From Bacillota bacterium (lineage in GTDB: Bacteria > Bacillota > Clostridia > Christensenellales > SZUA-584), in assembly GCA_023408075.1 (NCBI GenBank), contig JAEYKW010000027.1, positions 1 through 64,000 on the forward strand: a DNA stretch of 64,000 bases, in the 5' to 3' direction. Numbering within the stretch: the first letter of the stretch is position 1; each line of letters begins with the position of its first letter. Below the pieces are notes generated by a model. That model made no database searches. It saw nothing but the letters and a program-made list of their open reading frames with translations, and was not told the DNA's origin. Position numbers and translations under genes: made by a program. Below, piece after piece: positions 43,471 to 51,797 of this stretch.

Positions 43471-43516
43471 GCAGTGGGATCTGTAAGCTAAAAGCTCAGA
43501 TCCCATTGCCATTTTT
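43471..43516 (+). terminator. Terminator after the system 3 importer genes
   Basis: GCAGTGGGATCTG (43471-43483) and CAGATCCCATTGC (43497-43509) form 13 pairs with one wobble, with an inner AGCT/AGCT pairing, then CATTTTTA. Confidence 0.85.
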
Positions 43517-43664
43517 ACATTCGATTACAGTAGGGACATAACATGGAAACATACTATGCCGGCTGCATATGAAGGAGAAGAAAGAATAACGGAACAAACT
43601 TTGAATTGCTTGTAAATGTAATAATTGAACCGACATTTGAAGAAATGATAAAGGAGCAATGACT

Positions 43665-44840
43665 ATGGCAATAACAGGGAGCTCATATGGCGGAGAGAAA
43701 AAAACGTTGAGATATGGAATGGTGGGCGGCGGTCCCGGTTCGTTTATCGGCGATGTGCACAGACGGGCGATTGCGCTCGACGGAAAAGTGCAGCTGGTAG
43801 CGGGAAGCTTCTCGGACGTGAAGGAGGAAGTGCTGCAAACCGGACGCGAGCTGGGGCTCGATGAAGACCGCATCTATCTGACTTATCAGGAAATGGCCCA
43901 AAAAGAATCGGCAAGAGAAGACGGTATAGACTTTGTGTCCATCGTTGTTCCGAATTTCCTGCATTACTCTGTGGCAAAAGCATTTCTTGAGGCTGGCATC
44001 AACGTGGTCTGTGAAAAACCGCTTTGTTTTGACGTGGCGCAGGGGCGGGAACTGCGCGAGTTGGCGAAGGCCAACGGCTGCCTGTTCTGCGTGACATATA
44101 CATATACCGGCCACGTGATGGCGAAGCAGGCAAGAGAAATGATCCGCAACGGCGAAATCGGCGAGGTCCGCGTGGTTATGGCTGAATATCCGCAGGATTG
44201 GCTGATTGAAACGGATGAAGAGCTCGGTATGCAGGGGGCATGGAGGACAAACCCCAAGCTGTCCGGCCGGTCCAACTGCCTTGGCGATATCGGAAGCCAC
44301 GCGGAAAACATGGTGCATTACATGACCGGGCTGAAGATCAAAAGGCTTTGCGCGAAGATGGACAAAAAGGTGGCCGGCAGAACGCTCGATGACAACTCGC
44401 AGGTATTGCTGGAATATGAAAACGGGGCCACCGGTACGCTTTGGTGCAGCCAGATTGCAATCGGCAACGACAATGCGCTGCGCGTTCGCATCTTCGGCAA
44501 AACAGGAACCATCGATTTTGTGCAGGAAGAATGCAACTATCTGAAAGTGACCAAAAAGGGCCAGCCTACGATGATTTATTCCAGAGGCACAGGCGTGATT
44601 GATAAAGCCGCCGCCGCATTCAGCAGGGTGCCGTCCGGCCATCCCGAAGGGTTTTATGAAGCGTATGCCAACATATATTCGTCATACGTGGCGGCCCTGT
44701 GCGACAAAAAAGACGGCAAGGACGTGGATGAAGCGACGTATGGATACCCGACGGTAGACATGGGCATTGACGGCGTGGTATTTGTGAACAAGTGCTGCGA
44801 CTCCAATGATTTGGGCAGCGTTTGGGTTGATTTTGAATAG
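43665..44840 (+). CDS. Gfo/Idh/MocA-family NAD(P)-dependent dehydrogenase
   Basis: 391-residue Rossmann-fold oxidoreductase acting on a sugar, inositol or glycoside. LRYGMVGGGPGSFIGDVHRRA is the nucleotide motif, VVCEKPLCFD carries the conserved EKP lysine, and GGRSNCLGDIGSHAENM-like residues (reads SGRSNCLGDIGSHAENM) supply the catalytic Asp and His. ATG at 43665 lies eight bases from GGAG; the ATG at 43659 is too close. It starts an operon with a sugar isomerase/epimerase, XylA and a GH4 enzyme. MocA plus AP-endonuclease-2-fold pairs are known from oxidative glycoside cleavage, so a 3-dehydrogenase role is possible. Confidence 0.92.
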   Translation: MAITGSSYGGEKKTLRYGMVGGGPGSFIGDVHRRAIALDGKVQLVAGSFSDVKEEVLQTGRELGLDEDRIYLTYQEMAQKESAREDGIDFVSIVVPNFLHYSVAKAFLEAGINVVCEKPLCFDVAQGRELRELAKANGCLFCVTYTYTGHVMAKQAREMIRNGEIGEVRVVMAEYPQDWLIETDEELGMQGAWRTNPKLSGRSNCLGDIGSHAENMVHYMTGLKIKRLCAKMDKKVAGRTLDDNSQVLLEYENGATGTLWCSQIAIGNDNALRVRIFGKTGTIDFVQEECNYLKVTKKGQPTMIYSRGTGVIDKAAAAFSRVPSGHPEGFYEAYANIYSSYVAALCDKKDGKDVDEATYGYPTVDMGIDGVVFVNKCCDSNDLGSVWVDFE

Positions 44841-44854
44841 CGGAGGGAATAGAT

Positions 44855-45844
44855 ATGAGACCGATTACATTATTTACGGGTCAATGGGCGGATCTGCCCT
44901 TTGACGTGATGTGCAAAAAAGCGGCTGAGATGGGCTATGAAGGGCTCGAACTGGCCACATGGGGAAACCATGTGGATGCCACAAAAGCCGCGACCGATTG
45001 GGATTATGTGGAGAGCATCAAAAAAGACCTTGCTGACAATGGGCTGCAAGCTTGGGCCATTAGCACGCATCTTTGCGGGCAGCTGGTGGGTGATGTGTAC
45101 GATGAGCGCCACTACGGCTTCGCACCTGCCCAATTTGCCGGAAAGCCGGATGAAGCGCGCGCGTGGGCGGTTCAATATACTTTGGATACTATTAAAGCAG
45201 CCCATAACCTTGGCATCAAGGTGATCACAGGTTTTATGGGGTCGCCGATCTGGAATATGTGGTATTCCTTCCCGCAGACAACGCAGCAGATGGTTGACGA
45301 CGGTTATAAGCGCATTGTTGAGCTCTGGAGCCCGATATTTGACGAGATGGACAAGTACGGAATCAAATATGCGCTCGAAATTCACCCGACAGAGATTGCA
45401 TTTGACTATTACTCGTTTGTCAAGCTGCTGAAAGCGTTTGACTACAGGGAAACGCTCGGCATGAACTTTGATCCGAGCCACCTGCTGTGGCAGGGTTTAA
45501 AACCGCATCTTGTCATCCGGGAGCTGCCTGACCGCGTTTATCATGTGCACATGAAGGATGCGGCGGTCACGCTGGACGGGCTCACGGGCATACTTGGCAG
45601 CCATATCGAATTCGGCAGCCCCAAGCGCGGCTGGAATTTCCGCAGCGTGGGACGCGGTCATGTCGATTTTGAAGCCATCATCCGCGAGCTCAACGATATC
45701 GGATATGACGGGCCGCTTTCTGTGGAATGGGAAGACAGCGGCATGGAGCGCTTTGCAGGCGGTGCGGAAGCGGCGGCATACGTGCGCAAAGTGAATATCA
45801 ATCCCAGCAGCGGTGCGTTTGACGATGCACTGAAGGCGAAATAG
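44855..45844 (+). CDS. Sugar phosphate isomerase/epimerase (AP-endonuclease-2 fold)
   Basis: 329-residue TIM-barrel protein. FTGQWADLPFDVMCKKAAEMGYEGLELATWG opens the barrel; IKYALEIHPTEIAFDY (Glu, His), LGMNFDPSHLLWQG (Asp, His), VYHVHMKDAA and LSVEWEDSGMER supply the metal-site acids and histidines of this family. Members isomerise or epimerise ketoses, dehydrate inosose, or eliminate the aglycone from 3-keto-glycosides. AGGGAA before the ATG, 14 bases behind the dehydrogenase gene, so the two probably act in sequence. Confidence 0.88.
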   Translation: MRPITLFTGQWADLPFDVMCKKAAEMGYEGLELATWGNHVDATKAATDWDYVESIKKDLADNGLQAWAISTHLCGQLVGDVYDERHYGFAPAQFAGKPDEARAWAVQYTLDTIKAAHNLGIKVITGFMGSPIWNMWYSFPQTTQQMVDDGYKRIVELWSPIFDEMDKYGIKYALEIHPTEIAFDYYSFVKLLKAFDYRETLGMNFDPSHLLWQGLKPHLVIRELPDRVYHVHMKDAAVTLDGLTGILGSHIEFGSPKRGWNFRSVGRGHVDFEAIIRELNDIGYDGPLSVEWEDSGMERFAGGAEAAAYVRKVNINPSSGAFDDALKAK

Positions 45845-45931
45845 GTGCCGGATACGCTGATAATGCGCACAATAAAGCCAGCGTTAAAGATCTGGCGGAA
45901 AAGCATTTAGCCGAAGAAAGGGAGACAGTCG

Positions 45932-47251
45932 ATGAAAGAGTATTTTCAGAATATAAAAAAGGTTGAGTTTACGGAAGAAAAGCTGAAAAAGGGATTGTAT
46001 TTCCGGCAGTACAACGCGGACGAAATGGTCGGAAATAAAACAATGAAGGATCAGCTGAAATTCTCGCTGGCTTACTGGCATACGATGTGCGGCGAGGGCG
46101 GAGACCCTTTTGGGCCGGGCACGGCGGTTCGGCCCTGGCAAGGTGCTGCCAATCCGATGGCTATGGCAGAGGAGAGAGTGTATGCGGCTTTTGAAATCAT
46201 GAGCAAACTCGGGATACCGTATTTTTGTTTCCATGACAGAGATATTGCGCCGGAGGGGGCCACGCTCGCAGAAACGAATGCGAACCTTGACCAGATTGTC
46301 AGCCTGATAAAAAAGCTGATGGCTGACACGGGCATTAAGCTGCTTTGGGGAACGGCCAATTTGTTTTCGAATCCCCGGTTCATGCATGGCGCTTCCACCA
46401 CCTGCAACGCCGATGTGTTCGCATATTCGGCCGCTCAGGTGAAAAAGGCGATGGAGATTACAAAAGAGCTGGGCGGCGAAAACTATGTGTTCTGGGGAGG
46501 CCGCGAAGGCTATGAAACGCTGCTGAATACCGACATGAAGCTCGAGCTCGATAACATGGCGCGCTTTATGCACATGGCCGTGGATTACGCCAAGGAAATC
46601 GGCTTTGGCGGGCAGTTTTTGATTGAACCCAAGCCCAAAGAACCCACAAAGCACCAGTACGACTTTGACGTCGCGTCTTCCATCGCATTTCTCAAAACGT
46701 ACGGCCTTGATGCCCACTTTAAGTTCAATGTGGAAGCCAACCACGCGACGCTGGCCGGGCACACGTTCCAGCATGACCTGTCGGTTGCGCGCATCAACGG
46801 CATGCTGGGCTCCATAGACGCGAACCAGGGTGATATGCTGCTTGGGTGGGATACCGATCAGTTTCCGACAGACCTTTATACCACCACGCTTTGCATGCTC
46901 GAAGTGCTCAAAATGGGTGGCTTTAACAAAGGCGGGCTCAACTTTGATGCGAAGCCGCGGCGCGCGTCGTATAAGCCCGAAGATATTTTCTATGCGCATG
47001 CAGCCGGTATGGATGCGTTTGCTAAAGGCCTCAAAGCGGCGCAGAAGATACTGGACGACGGCATGCTCGAGCAGTTTGTCGGCGAACGGTACGCAAGCTT
47101 TACACAGGGCATCGGAAAAGAGATTGTATCCGGCAAAACAGACCTCAAGTCGCTGGAAAAATACGCGCTCGAATTAAAGACAATAGAAAACGAATCAGGC
47201 AGACAGGAATACCTGGAGACAATTCTGAACGAGTATGTTCTGAGCGTGTAA
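45932..47251 (+). CDS. xylA: Xylose isomerase
   Basis: 439-residue class II xylose isomerase converting D-xylose to D-xylulose, of normal length. FKFSLAYWHTMCGEGGDPFG-type opening, FCFHDRDIAPEG with the catalytic His, VFWGGREGYETLLNTD, FLIEPKPKEPTKHQYDFD, NVEANHATLAGHTF and LLGWDTDQFPTD with metal ligands are all there. GGGAG precedes the ATG. With the GH4 gene behind it and AraD at the window start, it supports pentose use. A separate xylulokinase gene is not in the window. Confidence 0.95.
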   Translation: MKEYFQNIKKVEFTEEKLKKGLYFRQYNADEMVGNKTMKDQLKFSLAYWHTMCGEGGDPFGPGTAVRPWQGAANPMAMAEERVYAAFEIMSKLGIPYFCFHDRDIAPEGATLAETNANLDQIVSLIKKLMADTGIKLLWGTANLFSNPRFMHGASTTCNADVFAYSAAQVKKAMEITKELGGENYVFWGGREGYETLLNTDMKLELDNMARFMHMAVDYAKEIGFGGQFLIEPKPKEPTKHQYDFDVASSIAFLKTYGLDAHFKFNVEANHATLAGHTFQHDLSVARINGMLGSIDANQGDMLLGWDTDQFPTDLYTTTLCMLEVLKMGGFNKGGLNFDAKPRRASYKPEDIFYAHAAGMDAFAKGLKAAQKILDDGMLEQFVGERYASFTQGIGKEIVSGKTDLKSLEKYALELKTIENESGRQEYLETILNEYVLSV

Positions 47252-47306
47252 GCACTGCGGGGTCTCACGGGGCCGGATGCAGGCACTTCGGGAAAGGAGA
47301 TCGGGT

Positions 47307-48725
47307 ATGAAGAGAAAAATAGCTATCATCGGCGCGGGCAGCATTGTATTCTGCAAAACGCTGATTTTGGATATTTTGGCGACGCCGGGCATGGAAGGCA
47401 CCGAGTTTGCGTTGATGGCACCGACGATGCGCAAATCTGTCAAGGTTGAGAGCTTTGTGAAAGATGTGATTGCGCAAAACGGTCTGGATGCATCTGTGTA
47501 TGTGACCACCGACAGAATCGATGCCGTTCGCAACGCAAAGTATATCATTACCACATTTCAGGTTGGCGGTGTTTCCGCCTTCGAGATGGATTACAAAATC
47601 CCGTATAAGTATGGCGTAGACCAATGCATCGGTGATTCGATGGGGCCGGGCGGGCTGTTTCGGGCACTGCGCAGCATTCCTGTGATTGTGGAATTGGCCG
47701 AAGAGGTCAAGAAGTACAGCCATCCCGATGCGCTTATACTGAACTATGTGAACCCGATGGCAATGGTGTGCTGGGCTCTCGGCACAACGGGCGTCAAACA
47801 TGTCGGGCTGTGTCACGGCGTGCAGACCACGCTGGATCTCATTGCGGGGTATCTGGATGTTCCGAAAAGCGAGATCGATTACCTTTGCGCCGGCATAAAC
47901 CATATGGCGTGGTTCCTCGATATCAAACACCGGGGCATGGATAAGTATCCGCGCCTCAAGGAAGTGTTCGAAGAACCTGAGTACTATGTTAATGAAAAGG
48001 TGAGGGGCGAGGTATTCAGACAGTTCGGCTATTTCATGACCGAATCCACCGGACACTTGAGCGAATATCTTCCGTGGTTCCGTTCGAGCGAGCGGGCGCG
48101 GGCGCTTTACTGCGATGAGCCCGGGTTCGGCGGTGCCAGCGGGGCGTATTATGAGTGGTGCCTGCACGCCGATAACAGATATGCGGAGAGCTTATCGTTG
48201 GATGGCGAACCGCGGACGCTGCCTGAACGCAGCGTGGAATATGGCTCGTACATTATTGAAGCCATAGAAACGGGTAAGACGTTTAAATTTAACGGTAACA
48301 AAAGAAATGACGGAATGATCGCAAATTTGCCTCAGGACTGCTGTGCCGAAGGCCCGATATACGCCGACGCGCTGGGGCTGCACCCGGTTAACGTCGGCCA
48401 TCTGCCTGTGCAGTGCGCTGCGCTCAATATGACAAATGTCAACGTTCAGAGGCTCGGCGTCATGGCCGCGCTCGAGAGCGATCCTGAGATGGTTGTGGCG
48501 GCGGCGGCGCTCGATCCGCTGACTTCCGCCACCTGCACTTTAAATGAAATCAGAGAGATGTGCAGCGAGATGATGGCGGCAGAGCGTCAATGGCTTCCGG
48601 GGTTTGAGGGGAAAACAATCAGAAAAACGCCGGCCATCGTGATTCCAAAGAACGTTCATCGTGCCCATGTACCTGTAGACCCGGCACTGGCGATTATGGC
48701 GAGATTCGGAGAACTCGGTAAATAG
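47307..48725 (+). CDS. Glycoside hydrolase family 4 protein
   Basis: 472-residue NAD- and metal-dependent glycosidase of GH4 (alpha-galactosidase/alpha-glucosidase/alpha-glucuronidase group), which cleaves by oxidation at C3 and elimination. KIAIIGAGSIVFCKTLILDIL binds NAD; DSMGPGGLFRALRSIP, NYVNPMAMVCWAL, VGLCHGVQTTLDLIAG (metal Cys/His) and AGINHMAWFLDI are typical of the MelA branch. ATG at 47307 follows GGAAAGGAG. It ends the operon; sugar specificity is unknown. Confidence 0.9.
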   Translation: MKRKIAIIGAGSIVFCKTLILDILATPGMEGTEFALMAPTMRKSVKVESFVKDVIAQNGLDASVYVTTDRIDAVRNAKYIITTFQVGGVSAFEMDYKIPYKYGVDQCIGDSMGPGGLFRALRSIPVIVELAEEVKKYSHPDALILNYVNPMAMVCWALGTTGVKHVGLCHGVQTTLDLIAGYLDVPKSEIDYLCAGINHMAWFLDIKHRGMDKYPRLKEVFEEPEYYVNEKVRGEVFRQFGYFMTESTGHLSEYLPWFRSSERARALYCDEPGFGGASGAYYEWCLHADNRYAESLSLDGEPRTLPERSVEYGSYIIEAIETGKTFKFNGNKRNDGMIANLPQDCCAEGPIYADALGLHPVNVGHLPVQCAALNMTNVNVQRLGVMAALESDPEMVVAAAALDPLTSATCTLNEIREMCSEMMAAERQWLPGFEGKTIRKTPAIVIPKNVHRAHVPVDPALAIMARFGELGK

Positions 48726-48734
48726 TTAGCTTAT

Positions 48735-48812
48735 CCAAACACATTGTGTTTGGCACCCCATATAAAATCAAAACAATCCGCCAGAAGAGCTCGTTATAAC
48801 GGGCTTTTCTGG
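48735..48812. terminator. Paired hairpins between convergent genes
   Basis: CCAAACACA (48735-48743) pairs with TGTGTTTGG (48745-48753), and the near-palindrome at 48781-48812 (CCAGAAGAGCTCGTT... TTCTGG) folds on either strand. They lie between the GH4 gene and the convergent glutamate dehydrogenase gene and probably end both transcripts. No long T-run. Confidence 0.55.
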
Positions 48813-48894
48813 CATCTGCGGGCAAATCACTTCAGAGCATCCACTTATCCTCTTGCGACAGTAAATCTCTGCGGTTATTGAGTTATAGAAAAAA

Positions 48895-50151
48895 TTACGG
48901 AAAGATCCCCTTTATCTGCTCTGCGTACAGCAGCCGCCGGATCGCGAGAATGTATGCGCCCATGCGCAGCGTGCAGCCCGCTTTGCGTGTTTCCTCGAGT
49001 ATTTCTTTGAACGCTGCCGTCATGATCTGTTCGAGCATGTCGTTGACCTGGCAGCGCTCCCACGTCAGTGTTTGGATATTCTGCACCCATTCGAAGTAAG
49101 ACACGATCACGCCGCCGCTGTTGGCAAAAATATCGGGTACGAGCAATATGCCTTTGCGGGCGATGATGCCGTCGGCCTCTTTGCTGGTGGGGCCGTTGGC
49201 ACCCTCCACAATATAGCGGCATCTCAAATTGTGAGCGACTTGCTCTGTAATCTGGTTTTCCATGGCTGCGGGAACCAGCACATCGCAATCACAGGTTAGT
49301 ACCTCCTGATTCGATACATGGACAACACCGGGTGCGGCATAGTCTTTGAGCAGCCCGCCGCTTTGCACGTATTGGGAAATCGCATGAGGGTCAAGGCCGT
49401 CGCGGCAATAGATGCCGCCCGAGACATCGCTGAGCGCAACAATCACGGCACGCCTGTTGTAGAAAATGCGTGCCGCGTTGGCACCGACATTGCCCATGCC
49501 CTGAATGGCAACGCGCAGCCCGTTTAACGTTTTGTTGTCCTGCGCAAGTGCGAGCTTGGTGCTGATCACCACGCCGCGCCCTGTGGCCGAATTGCGGCCG
49601 CGGGAACCGCCCAGCTCCACCGGCTTGCCTGTGACCACGCCGGGGCATGGCTTGCCCTTGAGCATGCTGTACGTGTCGAGTATCCATGCCATCACCTGCG
49701 CGTTCGTATTGACATCCGGCGCGGGAATATCCGCATCAGCGCCGATAATCGGTTCAATGGCGTATGTATACCGTCGGGTCAGCTTGCACAGCTCACGGCT
49801 GGAGAGGGTCTGCGGGTCAACCTTGATGCCGCCTTTGGCACCGCCGTACGGAATATTGACCACGGCGCACTTGAGCGACATCCACGTCGCCAGTGCCTTG
49901 ATTTCGTTAAGGTCGCAATCCTGATGATAGCGCACGCCGCCTTTAAAAGGCCCCCGGATGTTGGAATGCTGGACGCGATAGCCTTCAAAAACCCTGATAT
50001 CACCGTTATCCATCTCCACTGGCAGATAAACCTTGATTTCCCGTTGCGGATTTTTGAGGATTTCAAACATCGTGGCGTCGATGCCGCCGATCTTCGTGGC
50101 TTGGTCCATAATGGCTATCACATTCTCATAAGGATCGTACCGATTCTCCAC
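48895..50151 (-). CDS. Glu/Leu/Phe/Val dehydrogenase, probably glutamate dehydrogenase
   Basis: 418-residue amino-acid dehydrogenase interconverting glutamate and 2-oxoglutarate plus ammonium. FKGGVRYHQDCDLNEIKALATWM, VNIPYGGAKGGIKVDP (catalytic Lys), GADADIPAPDVNTN, GNVGANAARIF (NAD-binding) and LVPAAMENQIT are clear. GTG at 50151 is chosen since GAGAAGG lies eight bases before it; an ATG at 50172 lacks a ribosome site. Divergent from the LivKHMGF operon, it fits ammonium release from the imported amino compound. A CcpA-type site lies 82 bases upstream. Confidence 0.92.
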   Translation of the reverse strand: MENRYDPYENVIAIMDQATKIGGIDATMFEILKNPQREIKVYLPVEMDNGDIRVFEGYRVQHSNIRGPFKGGVRYHQDCDLNEIKALATWMSLKCAVVNIPYGGAKGGIKVDPQTLSSRELCKLTRRYTYAIEPIIGADADIPAPDVNTNAQVMAWILDTYSMLKGKPCPGVVTGKPVELGGSRGRNSATGRGVVISTKLALAQDNKTLNGLRVAIQGMGNVGANAARIFYNRRAVIVALSDVSGGIYCRDGLDPHAISQYVQSGGLLKDYAAPGVVHVSNQEVLTCDCDVLVPAAMENQITEQVAHNLRCRYIVEGANGPTSKEADGIIARKGILLVPDIFANSGGVIVSYFEWVQNIQTLTWERCQVNDMLEQIMTAAFKEILEETRKAGCTLRMGAYILAIRRLLYAEQIKGIFP

Positions 50152-50232
50152 TTCTCTAACCTTCTCACCCATGGCGTGTTTTATTGTGATTCTATGCAGG
50201 AATACAGGCGGCGTATTGGAAAAAAAAGAACC

Positions 50233-50246
50233 GCGTGAGCGCTTTC
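50233..50246 (-). promoter_or_regulatory. Catabolite-control (cre-like) site upstream of gdh
   Basis: The minus strand reads TGAAAGCGCTCACG, 12 of 14 positions fitting the cre consensus TGWAARCGYTWNCW. It lies between gdh and the leader promoter at 50318, so CcpA could act on either. Confidence 0.5.
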
Positions 50247-50317
50247 ACAGCTTATATATATCAAGAGGAAAGCCTGCAGCATCTCCAAAAAAATTTTGAT
50301 TTCCCTCAAAAAAACGA

Positions 50318-50345
50318 TTGACAAATTGTTTTTCGCCAGTATAAT
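50318..50345 (+). promoter_or_regulatory. Strong promoter of the livK leader
   Basis: TTGACA (50318-50323) and TATAAT (50340-50345), both perfect, with 16 bases between. Confidence 0.9.
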
Positions 50346-50351
50346 GTGCGT

Positions 50352-50466
50352 ATAAGGTATGAGCGGTCATACCACTGGTAATGGGCCGCTGCCTTAAGCA
50401 GACGATGGCGTTGCGTAGACTAATAACAAGGGTGTTGATAGTTTCTACTATCAGCGCCTTTTTTTG
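50352..50466 (+). ncRNA. Structured leader RNA ending in a terminator
   Basis: Starts a few bases after the promoter and runs about 115 bases. TAAGG (50353-50357) pairs with CCTTA (50392-50396), AGCGG (50362-50366) with CCGCT (50386-50390), TACC with GGTA inside; an alternative pairing is GGTATGA/TCATACC (50356-50373). It ends at a full intrinsic terminator. This may be an attenuator or riboswitch for the livK operon, or a free small RNA. It does not match a class I recognise. Confidence 0.6.
50431..50466 (+). terminator. Terminator in the livK leader
   Basis: GGTGTTGATAGT (50431-50442) and ACTATCAGCGCC (50447-50458) pair with one wobble around a TTCT loop, followed by TTTTTTT. Confidence 0.92.
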
Positions 50467-50544
50467 TTCCCTTGATATAAGGGTGACTCTGAGATAAATC
50501 AGACGCCTGTTATATAATCCAACTATTTTTTTAAGGAGGAGTAT

Positions 50545-51708
50545 ATGAAAAAGAGAAGTTTTAGTATTCGGACAGCGGTGGGTGTGGCTTTGTCACTCGT
50601 CATGGTGCTGGCAGCGTTTGCGGGATGCGCCGCTCCGGCCTCGTCGGCCTCGGCATCGGGTGCCAGCGGAGATCCGATCAAAATCGGTACCTCGTTCCCG
50701 TTATCCGGCACAGTGGCGGCAGACGGCAAGTACATTGTACAGGCCATACAAATGGCGATTGACGAGACGAATGCGGCCGGCGGCATCGACGGACGTGAAG
50801 TTGTGATCGATTCGCAGGACGACGAAGCGGATCCGACAACGGCGGCTTCCATTGCCAACAAGTTCTCGGAAGACAGCAGCATTCTCGCGGTGGTGACGTC
50901 CTACAACAGCTCCTGCGCGCTGGCTCAGGTGCCTGTGTATGCGAAGGTGGGTCTGCCGGCAGTCAGCCCGGTATCCACATCGCCGGACCTCACGGGCAGC
51001 AGCAAGTATTTCTTCAGAACATGCGCGTCTGACGCCTATGTCGGTAAGCTCGGCGCCGGCTACTGTGCGGATCTCGGCTGGAAGAAAGTCGCGCTGCTGT
51101 ATGAGCAGGACGACTACGGCCTCGGTATTTCCAAGATGTTTGAAGAAGAAGCGGGCAACCTCGGCCTTGAGATCCCCTATACCGGTACATTCGTTTACGG
51201 TGAAACCAAAGACTTCAGCACACTGCTCACCAGCATCAAAGAAGCGGGTGTGGATGGCATATTCATCTGTGGCCTTGTGACTGAAACAGTGCTGATTGCG
51301 AATCAGGCGGAAACGCTGGGCCTTGGCGATGTGCCGATCTGCGGCGCTGACGGCCTGTACTCGCCCGCGCTGATCACCGAAGGCGGCGCTGATGTGGAAG
51401 GCATCTATACGCTGGGCGCGTTCACGCCGGACAACGACGATCCCAAGGTTCAGGCGTTCGTCACATCGTTCAAAGAAAAATACGGCGAAGAGCCCTCCAA
51501 CTGGGCGGCACTGGCTTACGATGCGACGAACGTGATTCTGGAAGCGATAAAGACCAGTGAAACGCTTGACCGCGAATCCATCAACACAGCGATCACAAAC
51601 ATCAGCTATGAAGGCGTTACCGGGCTTAACAAGTTTGTGAGCGGCGATGTGGAAAAAGAGTACTTAAAATTCGTCGTGAAGGACGGCAAGTTCGAAATCT
51701 ACGAATAA
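50545..51708 (+). CDS. livK: Branched-chain amino-acid-type ABC binding lipoprotein (LivK)
   Basis: 387-residue lipoprotein with lipobox AFAGC (Cys28). IKIGTSFPLSGTVAADGKYIVQAIQMAIDE, GREVVIDSQDDEADPTTAASIANKF, SPVSTSPDLTGSSKYFFRT and YEQDDYGLGISKMFEEEA are LivK/Leu-Ile-Val binding-protein features. The family binds branched-chain amino acids, but also amides, urea and aromatic acids, so the ligand is open. AAGGAGG precedes the ATG. A palindrome separates it from livH. Confidence 0.92.
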   Translation: MKKRSFSIRTAVGVALSLVMVLAAFAGCAAPASSASASGASGDPIKIGTSFPLSGTVAADGKYIVQAIQMAIDETNAAGGIDGREVVIDSQDDEADPTTAASIANKFSEDSSILAVVTSYNSSCALAQVPVYAKVGLPAVSPVSTSPDLTGSSKYFFRTCASDAYVGKLGAGYCADLGWKKVALLYEQDDYGLGISKMFEEEAGNLGLEIPYTGTFVYGETKDFSTLLTSIKEAGVDGIFICGLVTETVLIANQAETLGLGDVPICGADGLYSPALITEGGADVEGIYTLGAFTPDNDDPKVQAFVTSFKEKYGEEPSNWAALAYDATNVILEAIKTSETLDRESINTAITNISYEGVTGLNKFVSGDVEKEYLKFVVKDGKFEIYE

Positions 51709-51743
51709 CAGTAGCGGTTAACAACAATCAGACATAAGTGAGT

Positions 51744-51771
51744 GGCTGCATGGAGATATCTCCATGCAGCC
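51744..51771 (+). other. Perfect 28-base palindrome between livK and livH
   Basis: GGCTGCATGGAGAT (51744-51757) is followed directly by its exact complement (51758-51771). As RNA it forms a GC-rich hairpin without T-run, likely an mRNA-stabilising or partial stop element that favours binding-protein output. Confidence 0.8.
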
Positions 51772-51797
51772 GTATCTCAAAGGAAGGATGGGCCGGG

